Shown piece after piece: positions 1 through 9,592 of a DNA stretch of 64,000 nucleotides. A model generated the notes under the pieces. It did no database searches, was not told the DNA's origin, and saw nothing but the letters and a program-made list of their open reading frames with translations. The stretch lies in the NCBI GenBank assembly GCA_010279815.1, contig QEOQ01000141.1, forward strand, positions 1,106,679 through 1,170,678, in the 5' to 3' direction. The first letter of the stretch is position 1. Every line of letters begins with the position of its first letter. The translations under genes and the position numbers were made by a program. Origin of the DNA: Brachionus plicatilis. Taxonomy: Eukaryota; Rotifera; Eurotatoria; Ploima; Brachionidae.

Positions 1-1
1 G

Positions 2-55
2 TCATCGCATTCGTCAAATAGTTCTTATTCACCATCATTTAATTCAATAATTTGA
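2..55 (+). CDS. 3' end of a Ser/Asn-rich coding sequence (partial)
   Basis: From base 2 one frame reads 17 residues rich in Ser and Asn (SSHSSNSSYSPSF...) and stops at TGA 53-55; an AATAAA follows at about 64. Only the tail is visible, so no function can be given. Low-complexity Ser/Asn tails are common in transcription factors of AT-rich genomes. The call rests on biased composition and the close poly(A) signal, and it could be chance. Confidence 0.35.
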   Translation, partial: SSHSSNSSYSPSFNSII

Positions 56-749
56 TAACTAGAAAATAAATTTTTGATTTCAATGAAATTTTATTCAAAC
101 TGAAGAAAATTGTGAAAAATTAATTTTATAATAATTTTTCGGTTCTGTACTTTTAGTGATACAATCAGAAATTTAGATACAAAAAGAATAAATCGCCCTT
201 TTTTCTCTTCAATTTCAAATAAATTATTGGCTCTAAAATTAAAATGTCATTGTTCATTAGTGGTTCGCCTATGGTGCAATGGATCTCTAAATTTCAAGAT
301 AAATTTGGATTAATTCACATTGATGAACATCTAAATTAAAATTTTACTCCAAGACCAATATCCAATTAAATTAAAAATCAAGTCAAATATTACTAATTAA
401 GGATATTTAGTCAATGCACCCAGGGCTATTGAGGAGACATGCTGCTGATGTTTATCTAGCATGTACACGTACATTATCTTCTTGTCCAAATCTTTGCCTT
501 GTAACTAAAAAAATCATCGATCAAGTCTAATCAATTAAAATTAAATGTCTGTCAACCAAGTAAACAAAAAAAAAAAAACATTTAATTAAATTGTTTTTAG
601 GCTACGAGAAAAGCTATTGCAATGTTTTTAGCTGTCCAAAACCAAAACTGCAAATGCAGGCTCTTAGCTCACAATTTTATTTAGGTGAATTATACAAAAA
701 AGCATCATAGATTTTGTTGATTGATTAGTTTTATAAAAATTGTTTTTAC

Positions 750-830
750 CTTGATGGCCAATCGCATATTTTGTCAGCCAAAACCCGATTGGTCATCCAG
801 CTCACAAAGCTGAGCATCGATTGGACTCAC
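750..830 (+). promoter_or_regulatory. Cluster of three CCAAT-box-like motifs upstream of the forkhead gene
   Basis: CCAAT occurs at 758-762 and its complement ATTGG at 788-792 and 820-824, within 70 bp and 140-200 bp upstream of the forkhead ATG at 963. This patch is less AT-rich than its surroundings. Such clusters bind NF-Y in animal promoters; use as a promoter here is inference. Confidence 0.35.
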
Positions 831-962
831 TTTTTTTTTTCTATTTAAGCTTAAATAAATATTTTTCTAAGCCAACATTTCAAAATTTGAAGAAAAAATA
901 TTTTTCTTAACTATTTATTAACTATTTACACAGCTATTTGAGACAAATAATAATTGCTGAAA

Positions 963-2099
963 ATGATTTCAAATTATGAACATTTGCCATTCAACGCCAA
1001 CAACTACATGGGCCACTCGAGCAACCTGATACTTCCGGTCAGCGACATCCAAAACTACCCGCTGATGACCCACAGCCAGCCAGCTCAAGCTTACCAACCG
1101 GCTTTCAACCCGCCCACTTTCAATGGCACCAAGTCTCACACACAACAGGCTAACAGGAAAAAAATCAAAAAAGACAAAAACAGACTAAAGTCACAAATAA
1201 GCGAGGCAGAGGCCAAACAAGCGATCGAAAAAGGTCTGGTCACTGAAGTGGACCATGTTGACTTGAGCCATTTCAGCGGCACATCGACCATTTCTCAGCA
1301 AAAGCGCCGCTTTGCCGAAGTAAAGCCGCCCTACTCATACATCGCCTTGATCACCATGGCAATTGAGAGCTCGCCCACTGGCATGATGACTCTGAACGAA
1401 ATCTACCAATTTATTGAAAATAGATTTCCCTACTTCAAGGAGAACACACAACGCTGGCAAAATTCCATCCGACACAATCTGTCCCTGAACGATTGCTTTT
1501 TGAAGGTGTCCAAAAACGCCGGCAAGCCTGGCAAAGGCAACTACTGGGCCCTGCATCCCAAAGCCGGCGACATGTTCGGAAATGGAAGCTTTCTGCGAAG
1601 ATCGAAGCGTTTCAAGACGTCGTCGCCGCACAAAAAAGATGAGCTTAATATTTCGGCGTCCACGTCGCCCACTTTGTCATCTTCCTCGTTGTCCAATTCG
1701 TCCGTTTCGCCTGCCACCCAAGACAAGCCCGTCGAGAACAGAAAAGAGACAGCCTTTGGTCAAGCCATGCCAAATCAGCAAGTGTCCTCAGCATTTAACT
1801 CGTACAGCGAGTCGCAGGGTTCAATGCTTCAGCCAAATGGTCTTTCGTTGTTCCAAAGTTATGACCAGTGTTTCAACGCGGCCAGCTACACTTATCCCAA
1901 CATGTTCTATTCTTCTTCGAACTTGAACAACAGTTCGTCGAGTAGTTCGGAAGCGTCCGCTAGCGGCATTGCTACAAATTCATACGATTTGAGTCAGAGC
2001 TATGCTCAGCAATTTAGCCAGCCATTTTCGGCCAACAATCAGTACTTTGCCCATCAGAACAGAATTCCCCTCAGCCAGGGATACAATGGAGCTTTTTAA
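963..2099 (+). CDS. Forkhead box transcription factor (class I, FoxAB/FoxB-like), single exon
   Basis: Encodes 378 aa from ATG 963; the more upstream codons in frame are TTG and CTG. A complete forkhead DNA-binding domain spans about residues 121-218: it opens [14 protein letters not shown], has the recognition-helix segment [15 protein letters not shown], and ends in the wing [19 protein letters not shown] followed by basic LRRSKRFK. Flanks are low-complexity: basic KK-rich upstream, Ser/Asn/Gln/Tyr-rich downstream, as in activation domains. The ENTQRWQNS and [10 protein letters not shown] segments resemble FoxB and the invertebrate FoxAB group more than FoxA, FoxC or FoxD; the subfamily is a judgement from memory. 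The gene should be a nuclear developmental regulator. It has no introns, and its codons are far more GC-rich than most neighbours. AATAAA lies at 2168. Confidence 0.93.
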   Translation: MISNYEHLPFNANNYMGHSSNLILPVSDIQNYPLMTHSQPAQAYQPAFNPPTFNGTKSHTQQANRKKIKKDKNRLKSQISEAEAKQAIEKGLVTEVDHVDLSHFSGTSTISQQKRRFAEVKPPYSYIALITMAIESSPTGMMTLNEIYQFIENRFPYFKENTQRWQNSIRHNLSLNDCFLKVSKNAGKPGKGNYWALHPKAGDMFGNGSFLRRSKRFKTSSPHKKDELNISASTSPTLSSSSLSNSSVSPATQDKPVENRKETAFGQAMPNQQVSSAFNSYSESQGSMLQPNGLSLFQSYDQCFNAASYTYPNMFYSSSNLNNSSSSSSEASASGIATNSYDLSQSYAQQFSQPFSANNQYFAHQNRIPLSQGYNGAF

Positions 2100-2167
2100 C
2101 TTTATGTTTTGTTTTTTAATTCTGTTATAAATTTATTATTATTTTTTGTCGGTGATTTTAATTTTTT

Positions 2168-2173
2168 AATAAA
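2168..2173 (+). terminator. Poly(A) signal of the forkhead gene
   Basis: AATAAA, 69 bp after the TAA stop at 2097-2099, followed by T-rich DNA. Confidence 0.5.
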
Positions 2174-4699
2174 AATTTAAATTGTTATTTGTTTGTTTTT
2201 TTTTTTAATAATTAATTTAATTATTTGTGTTTTTAATAAGAAAAAAATTAAAAAGAGAAACGGTTTAGGGAGATAAAAGAGCTGGCGAAAGCTCTTTAAG
2301 TTTTAACTTGATTACAGTTGAGTAATTTTTTCTTTTTTTCTAAAGCGAAAGATTAAAATATTTAACTTGTCTCAAGGATAAAACTTAATCATTTAGAGAT
2401 TAGAATTCTTGCAAAGATTTACTCAATTCGATCTATTAGTCTTTTGATATTGACTTTTTGGAAATCAAAAGGCTAGCTTTCGTAAGATCAAGTCGCCTTC
2501 AAATTTTTAATCTTACCAAATAGCGCACTTGAACACTTTCAAGACTTTTTTTTATTCAAAATTGTTTGATTCTCGTTTTATTTTCCAATATTTTTAATCA
2601 AATTTAACCATGTCTTTTATTAAAATTTTCTTTTTGTATTTTATTTTTTGTTTTAAACTGTGTGTCCAAGCCATTCAAACAACTTATTTTTTAATAATAA
2701 TAAAATATTTTTAGAATATTGTAACTTTGAAAAAAATACAATCAGATTAACTGATAAAGATTTTATTTAATGACAAAAAAGGGATAAAATTTTTTTCTTC
2801 GATTGACAGAACTTGAAGCTTTTATTTTTGCCTAGAATTATAAGTAGTGATGTTAAAACTTTTTTTTCTAAAAAAGCTCTCGTTTCATAGAAAAGATAAA
2901 ATTCGAAAAAAATTTTTATCAAAATTTCTTTATGCGGCTAAAGGACATAATAAAAAAGGACTAAATCTCCATTCCAACCTTCGAATCCGGCGTATAAATA
3001 AAGTCTTGATCTTTGTTTGAAAATTAACTCCTAGGAAGGAGAAAAAAAAATATTTCAAATTGTCATTCTTCTTTGAATTATTTAGCTACCTCGTGAAGGA
3101 TGTGACAATACCTTTTATCATTGTTCATAACTATAAAAAAAACTTTTATTTATCTAATCTCCATTTTTTGTACTCATTTCAATGAAATTTGATTTAAAGA
3201 AATTCTTAAAAAATGCTTTATATTGGTGTATATATTGGTCAATATGCTATCAGAAAATTGTATAACACAAAAATCTATAGAATTACGCTCTTATACATAA
3301 ATTTGTAAAAAATTAATTAAAAAAAAGAAATCTGAAAAGCTACTGAATTTTTATTTATTCTAGTAATTTGCTGGAAAATTCTAGTAAATTACGAGAATAT
3401 TTGTTAAGTTTAAATAAATTTTAAAGTAAAATAAAATAAAATGTTTAAAAAATTTATATTTTTAGACATTCTATAATTTTTGAAAGGTGGCACCTATTTT
3501 TAAGTCATATGATTTGTCAAGAAATTTTATAATTAAAAATGTTTTTGCTGGATGTAATTGCTGTAGATTTAATTTAATTATTTTAAGGCACTATTCACAA
3601 GAACTTAATGAATTGATGAGAACTAGTTTTATTACTTTTTTGAGTAACCGCTCTTAAGTACCTGCTGATAACCTTTGTCGCTCATGTCACCAAGATGAGC
3701 AAGAAAATAAAATGGAATCTTCTGGATAAGACATTATAAATTTTATTATTTAAAAATTTTTTATAAAAATGAGTTATTTTTTTAAATTAGTTACGAAAAA
3801 AAATTATTTAGGCAAAACTTTGGCCGATTGGAATGGATATTTGGTTCTTTCTTTCAGTCACATGATATAATAATTTACCAATTTAAATAGGAAAATTTTG
3901 AAATCAAACACTTAAAAAGCTAAGTTTCGATTCAAATCAAATAATTTGAACTTTTCCCTATTCAAATTTAAATTTCCAAATTGAATAAATATCAAAATTT
4001 ATTCTCTAATAAAACAAAAGTCTTTTCTTTTTTTTCAATTAAAAATAATAAAAAATTTAAGCAATTTACTGAGTAATAACTTTTTTTTAAAAAAAGATAA
4101 AATCTACGTAATTCAAAAAAGATTCATTTATTTCAAAAATCTGTTCATAACATATGGTTTAAAAATTTGCTTCTAATGTTAACAGTCCTAAAATATAGAA
4201 TAAAATCATCTGCGTAGAAAATTTTGCATAATTCATATATTTCTACAAGCACTCATAGACTAGGTTTTTAATGAAAACATTAAATAAACAATTAACTGTG
4301 CTAGACGATAAGCTTAATTGATCTTTTTTTTTGTATCCATTTTCAATGACAGTATAAAATGTTTTGTGACTATTATTTATTTATTTTATTTAATTGTTTA
4401 TTTGTACCTAACTAAAGCTCCTTCACTTATTTCATTAAAAAAATAATTAAAAATAAATATATTTAAAAATAAAAAATTAAAATATATATTAAATTAAATT
4501 AAAATAATTAAATATAAAAAAGAAAAGATAAATTAGGCAAATTGAAATAAGAAATGATAGGTTCTACATGCTTAAGTACTTAACGTTTCAGGAGTAAAAA
4601 TTGAACTAGTAAGGAAATACACAATAGAGTGAGGAATTCGATGTCTTGACTCAAAAGCTGAATTTGTATTCCTCCACCAGTCTGACAATCAATGAAATA
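2174..4699. other. AT-rich intergenic DNA, no gene seen
   Basis: About 2.5 kb of A/T-rich sequence with many stops in all frames. The segment AAAGCTCCTTC at about 4416-4426 matches, in reverse complement, the CTGAAGGAGCTTT end motif shared by elements at 15626, 37925 and 50445, so it probably holds one end of a small repeat. Nothing else was recognised. Confidence 0.5.
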
Positions 4700-4773
4700 T
4701 TAAATTTTAGTCTTTCTTAAGCCTTAAAAAATATCCATGGTAAAAAACTTTTTACAAATACTCTCTATTTCTT

Positions 4774-4775
<2 letters not shown>

Positions 4776-4814
<39 letters not shown>
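4776..4814. repeat. (TAA)13 microsatellite
   Basis: Uninterrupted TAA repeats forming the 3' tail of the retroposon insertion on the minus strand. Confidence 0.9.
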
Positions 4815-4815
<1 letters not shown>

Positions 4816-5050
4816 GAGGGGATTTTAGACGGACTGGTTGGAAGAGAGCTACTTCCTTGCAGGACCCTTTCGAGATTGTGTCTTTTTGATTAAATAGAAT
4901 TAAATAAAAAAAAATTTTTTCTATTAAATTTTAGTTTTATATTTATAATTTTTTTACATTTTTCATTTTTTTTTTTGCTTTTTTTTGTTTATATAAATCT
5001 AAATAGTGCATATAGGATCGTTTGTGAGTTGCGATTTGAAATAATTGATT
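4776..5050 (-). mobile_element. LINE/SINE 3' tail inserted in the piggyBac-like copy, with (TAA)n and 13-bp target duplication
   Basis: The 13-mer CTCTATTTCTTTT occurs directly before (4763-4775) and after (5051-5063) this block, and the related copy near 29440 lacks the block. The insert starts with about 13 TAA units, so on the minus strand it ends in (TTA)n, as expected for a target-primed non-LTR retrotransposon tail. It is only 275 bp, so it is either a 5'-truncated LINE or a SINE. No coding capacity. Confidence 0.75.
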
Positions 5051-5909
5051 CTCTATTTCTTTTGTACAATATCTACACACTCCTTTATTGCATCTTGAAC
5101 ATTAATTTGTCGCTTTTTAATTACCATATAAACGAATTTAATCAAAAAATTTGATCTAGTGGTTCGCAGTCATAACATAAATGTAATAAAAAAAGGAAAT
5201 GACTAAAGAATAATAACTTTATTAATAAATGGCCACTTCTAGCCTGAACAAATAAAAAGGAAAATAAAGGAGAAAAGAAAACATTTATTTCTAAGCTCAA
5301 ATAACAAAAATTGACTTGGACTTTGGAGCGGCCATAAATCGAAAAAGAGTCGTTTTGACTCATTGGTGCTTCTAGTGTTAAGGGACTTAGAAGACTAGTT
5401 AAAAATGTGGAAACTAAAAAAATCTGGATCAAAATGTTTAAATAATATATATCAAAAAAATAATAAAAGTAAAGAAGAATTAAATCTAAAAATCTTTGGA
5501 GAAAAAATTGCTAGGGAACACAATCCAAAATATTTAGGAGTTATCTTAGACTCAAATAAGAGCCTTAAGCCTTATGTCGAACACACATGAGCAAAATGCC
5601 TAAAAAAAACGAATATTTTAAAAAATGGAAAATTCCAATAAAAGTAAAATTAACAATCTATTTTTCGCTAGTACGCTTAATTATAGATTACGGAAGTATA
5701 CTTTTTGCGCATATTTCAGAAAATTGTAAGCAATGACTTCAAGGTTTTCAATACTCTTGTCTTCGTTTGATCCTTAAAAAACCTTGGCTCACTAATACAT
5801 GAAGAACATAAAATAAATACTTTGGTCGAGAGATATAAAAACCTACTCACTAATTATATGACAAATCCCTTTTGAATAATACATTGATTATTAACCTTTT
5901 CAACGATTA

Positions 5910-6673
5910 CAGCGGTTCTAATAAAATCGTAACGCCGCTTAGCCGGCCGGCGCGGCCTCGGCCATTTTGTCGGCCCGGCGCGGCCTTTAAACGGCGTCGG
6001 CGCGGCCGGCCTAGTCGGCCAAGTTGTTCGGCCTAGTCGGCCAAATTGTTCGGCCCAGTCGGCCAAGTTGTTCGGCCCAGTCGGCCAAGTTGTTCGGCCT
6101 AATCGGCCAAGTTATTCGGCCTAGTCGGCCAAATTGTTCGGCCCAGTCGGCCAAGTTGTTCGGCCTAGTCGGCCAAATTGTTCGGCCCAGTCGGCCAAGT
6201 TGTTCGGCCTTGTCGGCCATGTGTTCGGCCTTGTCGGCCATGTGTTCGGCCTAGTCGGCCAGGGTGTTCGGCCATGTATTGTATGCTACAATTCTACAAT
6301 TCTACAATTGTGTCCTACTGTTGAGTAATTTTTAATTAATAAATTTAATCAAAATATTTAATAATAATTATAGAACCAAATAAAAACTTCGAATGGGTTT
6401 AAAAATGCGCGGGAAATTTCTCTTGAAGTCCGAAGAATTTTTTCCGTACTCTTAAGCATATCAACCATTTGCAATTATCGAAAAAGAAAATATTTTTTTA
6501 TTACTTTTAGATTTTAACCCTTTTAATTCAAAATTTAAAGCTACAATTGGAGAATTGTAGAATACAATTCTATACTAGGCCGAACAACTTGGCCGACTAG
6601 GCCGGCCGCGCCGACGCCGTTTAAAGGCCGCGCCGGCCGGCAAAGCGGCGTTACGATTTTATTAGAACCGCTG
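5910..6673. mobile_element. TA-flanked GC-rich MITE (Tc1/mariner-like) with an internal minisatellite
   Basis: Inverted ends start CAGCGGTTCTAATAAAATCG on both sides, about 100 bp at the right (6575-6673) and longer at the left, each flanked by TA (5908-5909 and 6674-6675). The left arm carries an extra 28-bp tandem duplication of a GGCC-rich piece. Inside the left arm a 22-bp unit has expanded into an array; the right arm has one copy. No transposase is visible, so it is non-autonomous. Its GC-rich ends stand out sharply from the AT-rich genome. The TA target and CAG.GGTTC start suggest the Tc1/mariner group; the exact family is not certain. Confidence 0.8.
6018..6272. repeat. 22-bp GC-rich minisatellite (about 11-12 units)
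   Basis: Units of the form GTTCGGCCCAGTCGGCCAAGTT repeat with small changes (C/T, A/G); the last two units are a 21-bp variant with TTGTCGGCCATGT. Each unit contains two GGCC cores. The period is not a multiple of three, so the long open frames across it are a by-product of repetition. Confidence 0.9.
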
Positions 6674-6748
6674 TATTTAAAACAATCTCTCTTTAATAAA
6701 AATACATTAAAAAAAAATTTATGTTTGTGTTCTTTGTTCCAAAGTTAA

Positions 6749-8139
6749 CAATTTAGGTTAGGTGTAATGATTTAAATTGAAGAACTTGAATTCTATGAGC
6801 ATAGTAAAAGTCTCAGTTGTACCAAATTTTTCTAAATTAATTTGGCAAACTTGGTAGATAAAAAGCTCGAAAATTAAAAATATAAATAAAAATATTTTTA
6901 TTACAAGTGATCAAATACACATATAAATTGTACATACTTATTTTTCAGCAATATTTTTTATTCTAATATGGCTTTATTTTATATAGTTTAAAGAAATCTT
7001 AAAATTAAATTAAAGAAATTCACTAGTTTTTTTAATTGATTTATTCAAATTTTGAGAAATGTTCTGAGCGGTTAAACTTCGAATTTTATCATTTAAATTA
7101 AACTTTATAAATTTACTTAATATAAATGCTGCATGGATATATAAAAAAAATCTTTATAAATAAATTACTTTTTTAATTTAAAAAAACTCTTTGCATATAA
7201 AAAACCTTTTTTAACATAAGAATTGTTTTTAAAATTAAAATAGAATTAATCAGCTAATTGTTGAAAGAATGGACACTCAAGACACTCAAGCAATTGGTTT
7301 AGAACTAGAGTAAGTCGTAATCAAAATATTTTGCGACTTACTATAGTTCTAGAGAAGAAAATTTAAAAAATTTTTAAGATATTCAAGATATTAAAATATT
7401 TTTCCGGACTCAAAAAGTATTTCTTTACCAAAAAATTTTTTATCTCAATAAAGTCAGTTAAAACAATTAAATTTATTTAATAAAGGTTTAAGTAAATTTA
7501 TACATGTTAAGTTTAGTAAGTGAAAAATAAATTATATTAAAATCTAAGTAGTTTTAATTAATCCGAGAAGACAAACCAAAAATTTACCAAAATAGTTTAT
7601 CTAATTTTGATATCAATTAAATGAAGATTAGCAATTTATTTTTTAGCAAGATTGAACAAAATGAAAATGACCAAAAATTTTACTTTGCTGATATTATTCT
7701 CTATTTAACGCTCGGATCAAAACTACAGCACTATCTGAATTGGACTTTTTCAATCACAATTCCTATTCTGTATAATAATTAAAAATGTAATAATTAAATC
7801 TAAATCACGAGATTTTTGAACTAAAAGGATACCACGAATAATTTTGGTGATAATTATTGAGAGGTGGTAGCCAAAAATATAATTTATCCCCGAAAAAAAA
7901 AAATTCCCCCGATTACCAAATATACAGAACATGTGGTCGAAAAAGTCAAATTCAGATACTACTGCTGTAATATTGACCATCCCGAACCTTATAATGATAT
8001 CAATTATTTTATTATTGATAAATTAGATAAGCATTTAATCAGATTATGGTATTTTAATTGGTGAATGTGCTCATGTAACAAGTGTTCTATGGTTCTTAGA
8101 TAAGGCTATATCTAAATTCAGCCTATGCAAAATCTCTGC
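6749..8139. other. AT-rich intergenic DNA with one small hairpin
   Basis: No gene recognised. A short inverted repeat lies at 7299-7352: TAGAACTAGAGTAAGTCG pairs with its complement across a loop of about 10 bp. Confidence 0.45.
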
Positions 8140-8147
8140 ATTTTCAC

Positions 8148-8962
8148 CAGAGTTGTTTAAAGTCACAAGTCTCAAGTCAGGTCCAAGTCCGAACTTTTTT
8201 TTTNNNNNNNNNNNNNNNNNNNNNNNNNNNNNNNNNNNNNNNNNNNNNNNNNNNNNNNNNNNNNNNNNNNNNNNNNNNNNNNNNNNNNNNNNNNNNNNNN
8301 NNNNNNNNNNNNNNNNNNNNNNNNNNNNNNNNNNNNNNNNNNNNNNNNNNNNNNNNNNNNNNNNNNNNNNNNNNNNNNNNNNNNNNNNNNNNNNNNNNNN
8401 NNNNNNNNNNNNNNNNNNNNNNNNNNNNNNNNNNNNNNNNNNNNNNNNNNNNNNNNNNNNNNNNNNNNNNNNNNNNNNNNNNNNNNNNNNNNNNNNNNNN
8501 NNNNNNNNNNNNNNNNNNNNNNNNNNNNNNNNNNNNNNNNNNNNNNNNNNNNNNNNNNNNNNNNNNNNNNNNNNNNNNNNNNNNNNNNNNNNNNNNNNNN
8601 NNNNNNNNNNNNNNNNNNNNNNNNNNNNNNNNNNNNNNNNNNNNNNNNNNNNNNNNNNNNNNNNNNNNNNNNNNNNNNNNNNNNNNNNNNNNNNNNNNNN
8701 NNNNNNNNNNNNNNNNNNNNNNNNNNNNNNNNNNNNNNNNNNNNNNNNNNNNNNNNNNNNNNNNNNNNNNNNNNNNNATTTATTTTAAAATTTGCTATAT
8801 CAGGCTTCATATCAAAAAATTTATATATTCTTGGGTTGTCTAATGCAATAGATTTGCCATATATCAGAATTTTCTTGCAATTTTAGCATAAATTTCTTCT
8901 TCAGTATTCAAAATTTTAAAGTTCTGACTTGGACTTTTTTTTGGGACTTTTAAACAACTCTG
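8148..8962. mobile_element. hAT-like element containing the assembly gap
   Basis: The left end CAGAGTTGTTTAAAGTCAC and right end GGGACTTTTAAACAACTCTG are inverted repeats, and the 8-bp target duplication ATTTTCAC is perfect on both sides (8140-8147 and 8963-8970). An 8-bp duplication and a CAGAG start are typical of the hAT superfamily. Bases 8204-8777 are N, so whether a transposase is present cannot be known. Related ends occur at 39447-39747 and about 63640. Confidence 0.85.
8204..8777. other. Assembly gap (574 N)
   Basis: A run of undetermined bases lying inside the hAT-like element; its true size is unknown. Open frames reported across it are meaningless. Confidence 1.
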
Positions 8963-9592
8963 ATTTTCACTATAATGGACAGTGGTGAAATAAAATCGTT
9001 ACTTTTATTGTAGTCCCTAATAACTTTTATGGAGAAGTTATTAGTTGACGATGTTTCTGAAGAGAAAGAATCAAAATTTAAGAATCTGGTTTTCAGCTTA
9101 AATAACTTAATCTAAAGCACCTTCATAAAAATTTTTTTATTATTCTTACTTTTAATGAATAAAAAGCCGTTTAAAACTTACAGAATTTACCGAAGATAAT
9201 TAAGTAATTGATTTATTCTATTTATAAATCACTAGAAAACTTTATTTTTTTATTTTTGCCAATTTTTAATATTGAAAAGAATGCATATAAAATTACACAA
9301 ACAAATTGTAGAATTACTGTTAAAGCTTTAGATGATTTATACTTAATACATCTTTCATATTATCATATACCAAAAATGTTATTCTAAAAAAAAAAGACGA
9401 CAATAATTACTTCTTTATTTATTTATTTGGCAAAAACATTATTTTTAATGTTTATTCTTAATTTTATGACATATGGAAAAAAAATATCGTCATAGAAACG
9501 AAAATTATTTAAGTAATTTTCAAGCTTTATTTTTAGTAAATTTTTAAAACTATCTTATTAGATTTTAATCTATTAATTCTCTGATCTTGGTA

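Larger units (their letters stand above)
4700..5381 (+). mobile_element. piggyBac-like non-autonomous element, left end missing
   Basis: From about 4700 the sequence parallels the intact copy at 29229-29832: shared blocks include AGCCTTAAAAAATATCCATGG, TTTGTCGCTTT and the terminal block GAGTCGTTTTGACTC...GGTGCTTCTAGTGTTAA ending at 5381. The right end carries the TTAA target (5378-5381), and the near-palindrome GAGTC-TTTT-GACTC is typical of piggyBac subterminal repeats. No left TTAA end was found, so the copy is truncated. It is interrupted by a separate insertion at 4776-5050. Confidence 0.6.
5382..6748 (+). pseudogene. Decayed LINE reverse transcriptase C-terminal region, interrupted by a DNA transposon
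   Basis: From about 5405 the translation holds the LINE reverse-transcriptase block KYLGVILDSNKSLKPYVEH, then, after a frameshift, LVRLIIDYGSILFAH and LQGFQYSCLRLIL, the usual order in Jockey/CR1-type elements. Stops include TGA at 5587, 5734 and 5799 and several TAA. At 5910 the reading is cut by a 764-bp TA-flanked element. When that element and one TA copy are left out, the frame continues from 6676 to a TAA at 6746-6748. The 5' part is missing, apparently cut at the piggyBac-like end. This is a dead copy with no function. Confidence 0.8.

Noticed and set aside
6011..6328. Overlapping open frames on both strands encoding repeats such as WAEQFGRLGRT
   Set aside because: They are by-products of the 22-bp minisatellite, whose GC-rich units lack stops; the period is not a multiple of three.
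8153..8810. Long open frames on both strands
   Set aside because: They consist of N from the assembly gap.
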